Part shown: piece after piece, positions 56,276 to 63,737 of the stretch
How the letters are laid out: each line of letters starts with the position of its first letter
Numbering within the stretch: the first letter of the stretch is position 1
DNA from: a virus
IMG/VR virus record: IMGVR_UViG_3300032213_001568
Coordinates: 46,527 to 110,526 of that record
Length of the DNA: 64,000 bases
Reading direction: 5' to 3' (one strand)
Position numbers and translations under genes: made by a program
Notes under the pieces: model-generated
Databases searched by the model: none
Told to the model about the DNA's origin: nothing
The model's input: the letters and a program-made list of their open reading frames with translations, nothing else

Positions 56276-57142
56276 ATGAAAGGAATTATTTTAGCGGGTG
56301 GTTCAGGAACGAGACTACACCCTTTAACTATTTCAGTAACAAAACAATTGTTACCAATTTACGATAAGCCGATGATATACTATCCCTTATCAACCATCAT
56401 GTCTTTGGGTATTAAAGATATATTAATCATCTGTACACCAAACGATAAACATCTATTTGAACAACTATTAGGTGACGGAACTCAGTTTGGTATTAACTTA
56501 ACATATAGAATACAACCATCACCTGATGGACTAGCACAAGCGTTTATAATAGGTGAAGACTTCATTGGTGATGATAGTGTTGCGTTGGTTCTTGGTGATA
56601 ATATATTCTCAGGATTGGATATTAAGAAAATAAAGAAATCAATTAAGAACATCTATGGTTCAATGATATTTGCATACCATGTTCACGACCCTGAAAGATA
56701 TGGTGTGGTTGAGTTTGATGAGGAATGTAATGTATTAAGTTTGGATGAGAAACCAACACTCCCAAAATCTAATTATGCTGTACCAGGTTTATACTTCTAC
56801 GACAATAATGTGATACAGATTGCCAAGAAGATTAAACCATCTTGGAGAGGTGAACTTGAGATTACAGATGTGAATAGAGATTATCTTGAAAGGAACATGT
56901 TAAAGGTTCACATCCTTGAGAGAGGAACCGCATGGTTAGATACAGGAACCTTTGAATCACTTATGCAAGCGTCACACTACGTTCAGAGTATTGAGGAGAG
57001 ACAAGGATTAAAGATTGGATGTATTGAAGAGATTGCCTATCTAAACAAGTGGATTAATAAAGGTGAACTTATTTATTTTGCTGAAAAATACCATAAGAAT
57101 AATTATGGAAAATATCTTAAAAGTTTAATTGATAGAATTTAA
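56276..57142 (+). CDS. rmlA: Glucose-1-phosphate thymidylyltransferase
   Basis: A 288-residue nucleotidyltransferase. The signature [11 protein letters not shown] (8-18) is followed by [16 protein letters not shown], the catalytic VLGDNIF near 107-113 and EKPTLPKSN. It joins dTTP and glucose-1-phosphate to give dTDP-glucose, the substrate of RmlB (gene at 16982). Length and motifs are complete. Together they commit glucose-1-P to a deoxysugar. Confidence 0.96.
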   Translation: MKGIILAGGSGTRLHPLTISVTKQLLPIYDKPMIYYPLSTIMSLGIKDILIICTPNDKHLFEQLLGDGTQFGINLTYRIQPSPDGLAQAFIIGEDFIGDDSVALVLGDNIFSGLDIKKIKKSIKNIYGSMIFAYHVHDPERYGVVEFDEECNVLSLDEKPTLPKSNYAVPGLYFYDNNVIQIAKKIKPSWRGELEITDVNRDYLERNMLKVHILERGTAWLDTGTFESLMQASHYVQSIEERQGLKIGCIEEIAYLNKWINKGELIYFAEKYHKNNYGKYLKSLIDRI

Positions 57143-57151
57143 CATTAACCT

Positions 57152-57182
57152 TTGACAAAAATAATACTTTATTTTATATTTT
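57152..57182 (+). promoter_or_regulatory. Leaderless-type promoter, variant -7 box
   Basis: TTGACA at 57152, 20 nt after TTG, TATATTTT at 57175-57182 (last base differs), then 4 nt to the ATG at 57187. Confidence 0.7.
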
Positions 57183-57186
57183 AACT

Positions 57187-57360
57187 ATGAGTGTAAACAG
57201 TTCTGATTTTATTGAAGAAATAATACATGAGGCATATTCTAAAGATATGTACAAGGAGTTATTTGAACTCGCAAAAAAGTATAGAGATACAGAGGGAGTA
57301 CCATTTTACGAATCTTTTGAGAAGGCGTATTATGAACTTGGAATACCAGAAATTGATTGA
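57187..57360 (+). CDS. Small hypothetical protein (57 aa)
   Basis: The frame starts MSVNSSDFIEEIIHEAYSK and is an acidic helical protein. Promoter spacing fixes the start. It ends 2 bases before the glutamine synthetase ATG, so it may be a small partner or regulator of that enzyme; this is context only. Confidence 0.72.
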   Translation: MSVNSSDFIEEIIHEAYSKDMYKELFELAKKYRDTEGVPFYESFEKAYYELGIPEID

Positions 57361-57362
57361 AT

Positions 57363-58382
57363 ATGATATATAAATTAGAATACATTTGGTTAGACGGATA
57401 TACTCCTGAACCAAACTTAAGAAGTAAAACAAAAGTTTTAACATCAGAAACTGAACCAGAATTAGAATCACTCCCAATATGGAATTTCGATGGTTCATCA
57501 ACAAAACAGGCTGACGGTAATTATTCAGATTGTCTTCTAAAACCTGTAAAAATAATCAGAGACCCACAAAGAAAGAATGGTTACTTGGTATTGTGTGAGG
57601 TTCTTAACCCTGACATGACACCACATAGTTCTAATACTCGTTCAAGTATTAAAGACGATTCTAATATGTGGGTTGGTTTTGAACAGGAGTATTTCATATA
57701 TGATGGTGAACTACCATTGGGTCATACCAAAGGTATTATGAGACCACAAGGTGAGTATTACTGTGGTATTGGAACCGATAATGTATCAGGACGTAATATT
57801 GTTGAACATCATTTAGATATTTGTTTAGCAGCAGGACTTAACGTTACAGGTATTAATGCTGAAGTTGCTCTTGGACAATGGGAGTTTCAAGTGATGGGTA
57901 AGGGAACATTAGATTCTTGTGACCAACTTATCTTGTGTCGTTATCTTCTTGAAAGAGTTGCTGAAACTTATAATGTTAAAATTGAATATCACCCAAAACC
58001 TTTACACGGAGATTGGAACGGTTCAGGATTACATACAAACTTCTCAAACAAAAAGATGAGAGAAGTCGGAGGTAAAGATTACTTTGATTCAATTTTCAAT
58101 GTATTTGAATTAAATCATTCTAAACATATTCAAAACTATGGTTCGGATAATGGAATGAGATTGACTGGTAAACACGAAACACAATCTATTGATAAGTTCA
58201 GTTATGGTATTTCAGATAGAGGTTCATCAATAAGAATACCACAAGTAACTGTTAATAACGGATGGAAAGGTTATGTTGAGGACAGAAGACCTGCATCTAA
58301 TGGTAACCCATATAAAATTATGAAAGTGATTTCTGAATCAGTAAATCAGGCAGAAGCCAACTTATCCTTCAATACTATTTAA
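57363..58382 (+). CDS. Glutamine synthetase, type II (eukaryote-like)
   Basis: A 339-residue enzyme with GSII features: a beta-grasp N-domain with WNFDGSST, then GFEQEYFIYD (catalytic Glu), GQWEFQVMG, NGSGLHTNFS, RGSSIRIP and DRRPASNGNPY. The length (~340) is that of GSII, not the longer GSI or GSIII more typical of Bacteroidetes. It makes glutamine from glutamate and ammonia with ATP. A rare gene for a phage; it would support nucleotide synthesis. The ATG at 57363 is chosen over a TTG two codons earlier. Confidence 0.94.
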   Translation: MIYKLEYIWLDGYTPEPNLRSKTKVLTSETEPELESLPIWNFDGSSTKQADGNYSDCLLKPVKIIRDPQRKNGYLVLCEVLNPDMTPHSSNTRSSIKDDSNMWVGFEQEYFIYDGELPLGHTKGIMRPQGEYYCGIGTDNVSGRNIVEHHLDICLAAGLNVTGINAEVALGQWEFQVMGKGTLDSCDQLILCRYLLERVAETYNVKIEYHPKPLHGDWNGSGLHTNFSNKKMREVGGKDYFDSIFNVFELNHSKHIQNYGSDNGMRLTGKHETQSIDKFSYGISDRGSSIRIPQVTVNNGWKGYVEDRRPASNGNPYKIMKVISESVNQAEANLSFNTI

Positions 58383-58825
58383 TGGAACTAATCACAACTT
58401 ATATATGTAAAAAGAGTGATATTGGAGTTCACGACAATATGTTTGGTGGAACGATAATGTCTCTAATTGATGACTCAGCCGCTTCATACGCTGCACAGAT
58501 ATGTGACACATCAAGAATGGTTACGATTAAGATTGATGAGTTGATTTTCAAAAGTCCTGTTAAGATTGGAAGTCTATTAAAGATTTACGGTAAGGTAGAG
58601 AAGTTTGGAACGACATCAATCAAATTATATATTGAGGTTAGAAAGCATAATGTTCACACTGGTAAACAAGAAGCAGTCACACAAACATTCATAACATTTG
58701 TAAGAATAGATGGTGATGGTAAGGCAATCCCGATTCACCAATATGTTAAGGACAGATACTACGAAAGATACGAAAAATATGGTAAGGGATTACTTTCTTT
58801 AGACGAAAAACATAATAATGATTGA
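58382..58825 (+). CDS. Acyl-CoA thioesterase-like hotdog protein
   Basis: A 147-residue hotdog-fold protein with HDNMFGGTIMSLIDDSAASYA near 17-37 and a second strand-rich half ending GDGKAIPIH, as in YciA-type acyl-CoA thioesterases (Asn-x-x-Gly-Gly and an acidic helix). Its substrate is unknown. It overlaps the glutamine synthetase stop by one base and so is co-translated with it, an odd metabolic pairing. Confidence 0.87.
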   Translation: MELITTYICKKSDIGVHDNMFGGTIMSLIDDSAASYAAQICDTSRMVTIKIDELIFKSPVKIGSLLKIYGKVEKFGTTSIKLYIEVRKHNVHTGKQEAVTQTFITFVRIDGDGKAIPIHQYVKDRYYERYEKYGKGLLSLDEKHNND

Positions 58826-59126
58826 TTTGTTGAAGAAGAATGATTTGTTCTTCCTCAAACAAGTTAAAGAGAATATTCTAACTAAATACAATCTTCCATT
58901 TGAATGTCTGTCTATTGAATATATGGATGAGATTTACTTCAAGATTCATTTCATTATGAAAAAGATACCGTTTGAAGTTTATTTTCATAGATATGAAATT
59001 TTAGAAGAAGTTGAAAGTGATTTGAAAACTTTTTTAAAGATAATTAATCCTGAAAGACAGATTCATCATTTAAGGGTTTATGTTGACTATAGACCACAAA
59101 ATAAAAACTTATTAAATTTTGTTTGA
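58818..59126 (+). CDS. Hypothetical protein (102 aa)
   Basis: Soluble alpha/beta protein with a basic, His-rich centre (FHRYEILEEVE...HHLRVYVDYRP). It overlaps the previous gene by 8 bases. Unrecognised. Confidence 0.73.
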   Translation: MIDLLKKNDLFFLKQVKENILTKYNLPFECLSIEYMDEIYFKIHFIMKKIPFEVYFHRYEILEEVESDLKTFLKIINPERQIHHLRVYVDYRPQNKNLLNFV

Positions 59127-59127
59127 C

Positions 59128-59454
59128 ATGAAGTATGATTACTATGGTTTGAAGTCTAAAATAGACGATTTTTTGGATTTACATGATGAAGAAATTGTTA
59201 AACAAGGTTGGACAATAACATCTAAACCATGTGATGATTGTAAAGATTTTGATATTAAATTAAGATATTCCGACCCCAAGTATTGTTATGAAACAACAAC
59301 AGGTAGTAAAAGTTATAATTTAGATTATCTATTTGTTGAGAAGATTGATAAGAACAAACAGAACAGAACGGTTTATAGTTCCGCTAAAAAAATGGGTTTA
59401 GAAATTAATGATAATGGTCTAATTACCGAACTACTTAACATCAAACTTGTCTGA
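59128..59454 (+). CDS. Hypothetical protein (108 aa)
   Basis: From the ATG at 59128 (an upstream TTG is less likely), the protein has a CDDCKDFDIKLRYSD segment near 40. It converges on the tagged GH19 gene with a 24-base overlap. Unrecognised. Confidence 0.72.
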   Translation: MKYDYYGLKSKIDDFLDLHDEEIVKQGWTITSKPCDDCKDFDIKLRYSDPKYCYETTTGSKSYNLDYLFVEKIDKNKQNRTVYSSAKKMGLEINDNGLITELLNIKLV

Positions 59455-60342
59455 GTATTTAACCGCATTCGCTCTGTGACTTGATGTTCCACCACCGGCA
59501 TTTATATCTGCGAAGTATTCAGCTGCTTCTTTCTTTGTTTTAAACTCAGGGAAACCTGTTTTCTTTCCTTTTGTGAAGAACATAATTGCAACATCGGCTG
59601 CAGTTCTTGGGTCATTAACTTCATCAGGGTCACCGACTAAATTTTTACCAACTAAACCACCATATTTTCTATAGTTACCAATACCTGTTAATTGATTAAA
59701 TCCACGACCTCTATATTTGTATCCGTCACCATCGTCCGCACCATTTTTACCATTACCAACGGTGTTGGCATAAATTAAATTATAAAACTTTTCATCATCT
59801 TTTTTAAGTTGATTGATTTCAGAATCTGAAAGATGAGAAACTCTTTTTCCAAAAAGATGTCTTATTCTACTAGGTGCGGTGTTAGAATAAGATGTTTCTG
59901 ATTTTGGAATATAATTACTTTCTTTACCGATTACTGATAGTATACCAATTTGAGCCATCGGGTCGGTAATTCCAAAATCATTCATTGCGTCAACTAGTAA
60001 ATCTATATTCCTTGCTTCTTGACCTGAGAAAGTATGAACTAAATCACCTGAATATTTGTCTTCATTACCATAAGTTAAATCTTTTAATTTAGCATCGGTT
60101 AAACCTTTTTCAAGTTCTTTTTCTTCACCTGAAGTTAATTCTTCTGCTTTATCTTTAATTTTATTGGCAATTTCACTTGGGTTTGTTGTTCCAAAAGTAT
60201 CTTGAACAAAATCTTTAACTGCCTTACCAACTTCAGTTGTTTTTAAGTAGTTAAGTGTATCATCTAAAATCCCTTCATTCAAATTATATAATTTTCTGAT
60301 GTCATTTTTTTCTTGTTCTGAAATAATAAATCTTTTACTCAT
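59431..60342 (-). CDS. Tag-bearing GH19-type lysin (virion lysin candidate)
   Basis: A 303-residue protein starting MSKRFIISEQEKNDIRKLYN, a full copy of the shared tag with L-N-E as a possible cleavage site. A helical spacer (about 25-100) precedes a GH19-like domain with GKESNYIPKSE (catalytic Glu) and YRGRGFNQLTGIGNYRKYG, homologous to the endolysin at 14716. Lacking a cell-wall-binding domain and carrying the tag, it is probably a virion-associated entry lysin. A TATTTATT motif is upstream on the minus strand (60357-60364). Confidence 0.87.
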   Translation of the reverse strand: MSKRFIISEQEKNDIRKLYNLNEGILDDTLNYLKTTEVGKAVKDFVQDTFGTTNPSEIANKIKDKAEELTSGEEKELEKGLTDAKLKDLTYGNEDKYSGDLVHTFSGQEARNIDLLVDAMNDFGITDPMAQIGILSVIGKESNYIPKSETSYSNTAPSRIRHLFGKRVSHLSDSEINQLKKDDEKFYNLIYANTVGNGKNGADDGDGYKYRGRGFNQLTGIGNYRKYGGLVGKNLVGDPDEVNDPRTAADVAIMFFTKGKKTGFPEFKTKKEAAEYFADINAGGGTSSHRANAVKYSDKFDVK

Positions 60343-60394
60343 CGTATTGTTTTTATAATAAATATTATCTTATATTTGTTTGTAAACAAAACAC

Positions 60395-60547
60395 ATGATT
60401 TTAGTATTATTTTGGGTGGTAATTGCAAGGTTTGTTAGATTACTAACAATTAAAGAAAAACCAACATTCAAGGAAGAGTTGGGTGACTTTGTATTTCATT
60501 ACCTTTTTGCTTTGGTAATCTACTTTATTCTTATCTCAATTTTCTGA
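60395..60547 (+). CDS. Small two-helix membrane protein (50 aa)
   Basis: The frame encodes MILVLFWVVIARFVRLL, a charged loop, and a second hydrophobic helix (FHYLFALVIYFILISIF). A TATATTTG box is at 60371-60378 with TTG 21 nt upstream; the leader is about 12 nt. It overlaps the convergent minus gene by 17 bases. A small membrane protein such as a holin-like or exclusion factor is possible; not decidable. Confidence 0.62.
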   Translation: MILVLFWVVIARFVRLLTIKEKPTFKEELGDFVFHYLFALVIYFILISIF

Positions 60548-60887
60548 GTTCATTTTTGATTGACTCTTCTATCAAATCATCTGATTGTTCTATATCAAGA
60601 TATATATTGTCGTATTTGTAATTAAGTGAATCCATCGCGTTGGAAATAAGATTGTTCAAGAAAGATTTAAGTTTACCCATTCTACCATCTTTAATATCAA
60701 CACTTACATCGACAAAGACACTTCCGAAAACAATATTACCTCTCATCCATTCTTGTTTAGATGGGTAAGCATCAATACGATTAATCCTAATATTAGGAAG
60801 ATTGAAACCTTTATCCTGTTCAAACTTTGATAAGGCTTTAGGTAATATCCTTTCAATATGATTTTTTAAATGTTCTCCGTATGTCAT
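60531..60887 (-). CDS. Hypothetical protein (118 aa)
   Basis: Soluble helical/beta protein (starts MTYGEHLKNHIERILPKAL) with a basic C-terminus. A TATTTATA motif lies 10 nt upstream on the minus strand (60897-60904). Unrecognised. Confidence 0.73.
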   Translation of the reverse strand: MTYGEHLKNHIERILPKALSKFEQDKGFNLPNIRINRIDAYPSKQEWMRGNIVFGSVFVDVSVDIKDGRMGKLKSFLNNLISNAMDSLNYKYDNIYLDIEQSDDLIEESIKNELRKLR

Positions 60888-60896
60888 TTCTAATTA

Positions 60897-60904
60897 TATA
60901 AATA
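60897..60904 (-). promoter_or_regulatory. TATTTATA motif, divergent region
   Basis: TATTTATA on the minus strand; the plus strand carries TACTTATA at 60903-60910 for the gene at 60927. The two overlap, giving a compact divergent region. Confidence 0.5.
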
Positions 60905-60926
60905 CTTATAGTAAAACAAATATACT

Positions 60927-61523
60927 ATGAGTTACACGAAAGAACAAATTGAAACTGCGGTAAAATCAAAAGGTTATGTATGGTTTGAAGATACTGCTAA
61001 TAAAGGTTACGATGTTAACATCGTTGGAATCAGAAACACTGCAACAGGACAAAAGGTTACAAATGCTTTTGATGATTATTTAACTATTTCTTACAAAGAG
61101 AATGGACAATGGAAATGTCACGTTTGGCCGGCAACAACTGACCCAGGTAAGAAAGGTGTAATGGAATACCACAACAAAGATGGTGTTGCTCGTTTGGTTG
61201 AGGGACAATATCGTGGTTCACACATCATTAGATTACATCAGGGTAAGTATGAAGCGTTAGGACAAGATAGAGCGGTTAAAGTTTACCGTGATGCTAACAA
61301 GGATATGACTTATGATGAGAACAAAATCACTGAAGGTGTTTATGGTATTAACATTCACAAGGCAGGTGCTGATTCAACATATGTTGAGAATTGGTCTGAA
61401 GGATGCCAGGTATTCAAGAAGTCAGCGGACTTTGAAGAGTTCATGAAGATTTGTCGTAAGTCAAAAGACATTCACGGAAATCGTTTTACATACACATTAA
61501 TTGAAACAAAAGATATAGTATGA
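60927..61523 (+). CDS. L,D-transpeptidase-like / YkuD-like phage peptidoglycan enzyme
   Basis: A 198-residue protein. Residues ~145-165 read GVYGINIHKAG...WSEGCQVF, resembling the His...S-x-GC active-site block of YkuD L,D-transpeptidases (Cys near 163), as in a phage family annotated near lysins. An EF-hand/dockerin-like loop (YRDANKDMTYDENKI, about 120-134) may bind calcium. It probably acts on host peptidoglycan. ATGA overlap with an NlpC/P60-like gene suggests a cell-wall pair. Confidence 0.72.
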   Translation: MSYTKEQIETAVKSKGYVWFEDTANKGYDVNIVGIRNTATGQKVTNAFDDYLTISYKENGQWKCHVWPATTDPGKKGVMEYHNKDGVARLVEGQYRGSHIIRLHQGKYEALGQDRAVKVYRDANKDMTYDENKITEGVYGINIHKAGADSTYVENWSEGCQVFKKSADFEEFMKICRKSKDIHGNRFTYTLIETKDIV

Positions 61524-62035
61524 TAGATTTATCGCAATTTAAAACAGGAGACGTTCTACATTGTCGTGGACGTAGATTAATTAGTAAATTAATTCGTTGG
61601 GCAACCAAATCACAGATTAATCACACGGCCTTATTCATTTGGTTGTGGGATGAACTTTATGTTATTGATGCTCAGGATAATGGTGTTAATGTTAAACCAT
61701 ATGACGCTTGGGTTAATGAATACAAGTATGACTATGTTGTTATGAGAACACCAAAGAGAATTGCTGAGAAAACATTAGCAACTAAAGCGATGAGTAAAGT
61801 TGGATATACTGCTTATGATTTTGAAGGATTGTTGGTTAAACAACCTATTGAATTACTAACTGGTAAGTGGAACAAGAAGAAAGAGAAACGCGAAGAAGAC
61901 AAAATGTATTGTTCGGAGTTTGTTGCTTGGGTTTACGGATTGGACGAATCATATAGAACATCGCCAAAGGATTTCTTGGACTATTGTTTAAAGAACAAAT
62001 GGGAAGAAATTTACAATACAGGGATTAAGTATTAA
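61520..62035 (+). CDS. Permuted NlpC/P60 (YiiX-like) peptidase
   Basis: A 171-residue papain-like protein with H35 in INHTALFIW and C131 in MYCSEFVAWVYG; the His-before-Cys order is that of permuted NlpC/P60 (YiiX/YebB) proteins. GDVLHCRG at ~10-17 matches the family start. It may cleave peptidoglycan peptides or act on lipids. Coupled to the YkuD-like gene by ATGA. Confidence 0.85.
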   Translation: MIDLSQFKTGDVLHCRGRRLISKLIRWATKSQINHTALFIWLWDELYVIDAQDNGVNVKPYDAWVNEYKYDYVVMRTPKRIAEKTLATKAMSKVGYTAYDFEGLLVKQPIELLTGKWNKKKEKREEDKMYCSEFVAWVYGLDESYRTSPKDFLDYCLKNKWEEIYNTGIKY

Positions 62036-62056
62036 TACAATTTAGTATCATCCAAA

Positions 62057-62064
62057 TATTTATT
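62057..62064 (+). promoter_or_regulatory. TATTTATT motif, candidate late promoter
   Basis: TATTTATT 3 nt before the ATG at 62068. Confidence 0.45.
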
Positions 62065-62067
62065 GGT

Positions 62068-62367
62068 ATGACAAAACTAACCGAACAACTTGGAAAAATT
62101 AGACAGATGATGGGAGTTATCAGAGAGTCTAAAGATGTGTCAGAACCTTACGATGAGAAGGCTGATACTGATTACAACGACGATGTTCATGGGGATGATA
62201 TGAAAGACCACCCATCATTCAAACAGAAGTTTGACTACATTGATGAGTTGGAACAAATCATGGAGAAGTGGACAGATGAATACAAGAGAAGTATTAACTG
62301 TAACGCTCCAAGAGGATTCAGTCAGAGAGCCCATTGTGATGGAAGAGCTAAAAAGAAAAGAAAATAA
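62068..62367 (+). CDS. Tag-bearing small protein with Cys motif (99 aa)
   Basis: It starts MTKLTEQLGKIRQMMGVIRE, with V-I-R-E as a possible L/I-x-E cleavage point, then an acidic linker and a basic C-terminus CNAPRGFSQRAHCDGRAKKK. The same kind of GFSQ-AHC tail is known to me from tagged proteins of large marine phages, but I cannot name a family. Likely virion-packaged. Terminator follows. Confidence 0.75.
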   Translation: MTKLTEQLGKIRQMMGVIRESKDVSEPYDEKADTDYNDDVHGDDMKDHPSFKQKFDYIDELEQIMEKWTDEYKRSINCNAPRGFSQRAHCDGRAKKKRK

Positions 62368-62373
62368 ACAATA

Positions 62374-62403
62374 AAAAACCCCTTTAATTAGGGGTTTTTT
62401 ATT
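62374..62403 (+). terminator. Rho-independent terminator
   Basis: AAACCCCT (about 62376-62383) pairs with AGGGGTTT (62390-62397), then Ts. Confidence 0.9.
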
Positions 62404-62433
62404 TATTGTTATCGTTTCAGGACGTGTACTTTT

Positions 62434-62646
62434 TTATAGACCGTAGACTGATTTGTATTTTGTCCCAAGTAACGACAAACATTTTTCAACTGCTTCTTCT
62501 TTCTTTTTTAAACCTTTAGCCACCAATTTCTTTGAATGGTAAATAACGAATTCTACTGAACCACCTTTTGGACTTGGTAAAGTTTTGTAAATGTCATAGA
62601 AACCTACTTTAGAGGTGTAGATACCTTTTGATGAACCTTTTGCCAT
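62434..62646 (-). CDS. Small basic protein (70 aa)
   Basis: Lys/Ser-rich N-terminus (MAKGSSKGIYTSK) and a compact alpha/beta body. No recognised family; its basic charge suggests nucleic-acid contact. Confidence 0.7.
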   Translation of the reverse strand: MAKGSSKGIYTSKVGFYDIYKTLPSPKGGSVEFVIYHSKKLVAKGLKKKEEAVEKCLSLLGTKYKSVYGL

Positions 62647-62699
62647 TTTGTTTTATTTTTTATTTGTTTATATAAGTTTAGTAGTAAAAATTGATATAA

Positions 62700-63017
62700 T
62701 CAATTGGGGAATGGTATTTCTAAATTAGCGATGAACTTATAAATTGGTGAACCTAAAAATATAACACTCTTCAATTCGTTATTAAATTGTGATTGTACCC
62801 ATTCATTAAACACTTCAATTACCAATGCCTTTGGGACAGAGTGTAAGGTTGAAATTGTTTTAATGAATTCTTTATTACCGTAAGCGTATTTAGTTGAGTT
62901 TACTACACAAATAGGTAATTCCAAAGATTGAACTTTTAAAAAATAGTAACTACCATCATTTAATAGTTCAACATTTTGGGATTCAATAAATTTCTTTATC
63001 TGTTCTTTTATTAGCAT
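62700..63017 (-). CDS. Hypothetical protein (105 aa)
   Basis: Soluble, unrecognised. Its start overlaps the 28-codon membrane-peptide gene by 7 bases, so it is probably on the transcript that begins at 63103. Confidence 0.72.
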   Translation of the reverse strand: MLIKEQIKKFIESQNVELLNDGSYYFLKVQSLELPICVVNSTKYAYGNKEFIKTISTLHSVPKALVIEVFNEWVQSQFNNELKSVIFLGSPIYKFIANLEIPFPN

Positions 63018-63097
63018 CCTATAAAAATCATTGATACAACTGCTACCAAGGCAACAAGTGTAAAGATTACGGATTCTATTTTGTCGCTCTTTTTCAT
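63011..63097 (-). CDS. 28-residue single-helix membrane peptide
   Basis: The frame encodes MKKSDKIESVIFTLVALVAV followed by VSMIFIGC: a short charged head and one transmembrane helix ending in Cys. It is supported by a complete promoter (TTG, 20 nt, TACATTTG) ending 5 nt before the ATG and by overlap with the next gene. Such peptides can modulate membrane proteins or act as lysis or exclusion factors. Confidence 0.62.
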   Translation of the reverse strand: MKKSDKIESVIFTLVALVAVVSMIFIGC

Positions 63098-63102
63098 TAC
63101 TA

Positions 63103-63133
63103 CAAATGTAATGATAAAAACTTATACTGACAA
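63103..63133 (-). promoter_or_regulatory. Leaderless-type promoter, minus strand
   Basis: On the minus strand, TTG (plus 63131-63133), 20 nt, TACATTTG (plus 63103-63110), then 5 nt to the ATG at 63097. Confidence 0.82.
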
Positions 63134-63134
63134 A

Positions 63135-63653
63135 TTATTTTCTCTTATTTGGTGAAAATTCTTTTATAGTCCCCCAAAGTATATTAACTTCTTGAATTTC
63201 AGAATCGGTAATAATATCACTAACTTCTTTTCCATAGTAATAATCAAAATTACCATCATTTTGTGAAAGTTCTATAATTGGTGTCACAGAATGTTTTGAA
63301 TAACTGGTTATCGTATTTCTATATACCGTTTCAACATATTGAACACGATTTTCAGAAACATCATAAGTATATTCTTTAGGTTCAGGTATTGTTAAATCGG
63401 TAAATGCTTTATTTGTGGTGATTTTATTAACATTTAATACATAAAGATTAAAAATAAAATCTATATCAATATAATCTAAATTTTTTCTTCCTGTCCCAAT
63501 AGCGGAATTAATTGCCGACTCAAAAGTTTCTACAATATATGAATGCTCTATATCGTTTAATACAACTTTTTCATCATCTAACGATGTTTTAACGACATAT
63601 AGGATTGTGTATAATAACTTTTGACTTAATGATTCTAAATATGATTTCTCCAT
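63135..63653 (-). CDS. Hypothetical protein (172 aa)
   Basis: Mostly helical N-terminal half and beta-rich C-terminal half; begins MEKSYLESLSQKLLYTILY, which weakly recalls the shared tag. A TATTTATG motif lies upstream on the minus strand (63670-63677). Unrecognised. Confidence 0.73.
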   Translation of the reverse strand: MEKSYLESLSQKLLYTILYVVKTSLDDEKVVLNDIEHSYIVETFESAINSAIGTGRKNLDYIDIDFIFNLYVLNVNKITTNKAFTDLTIPEPKEYTYDVSENRVQYVETVYRNTITSYSKHSVTPIIELSQNDGNFDYYYGKEVSDIITDSEIQEVNILWGTIKEFSPNKRK

Positions 63654-63690
63654 GTGATTAAATATATAACATAAATATATAAAATAAAAG

Positions 63691-63698
63691 TATTTATA
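63691..63698 (+). promoter_or_regulatory. TATTTATA motif at the right edge
   Basis: TATTTATA upstream of a 15-codon frame at 63704 and of the partial gene at 63738. Confidence 0.45.
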
Positions 63699-63737
63699 TT
63701 ATAATGAATTTGAAGGACAAATTCTATAAATTTGAAT

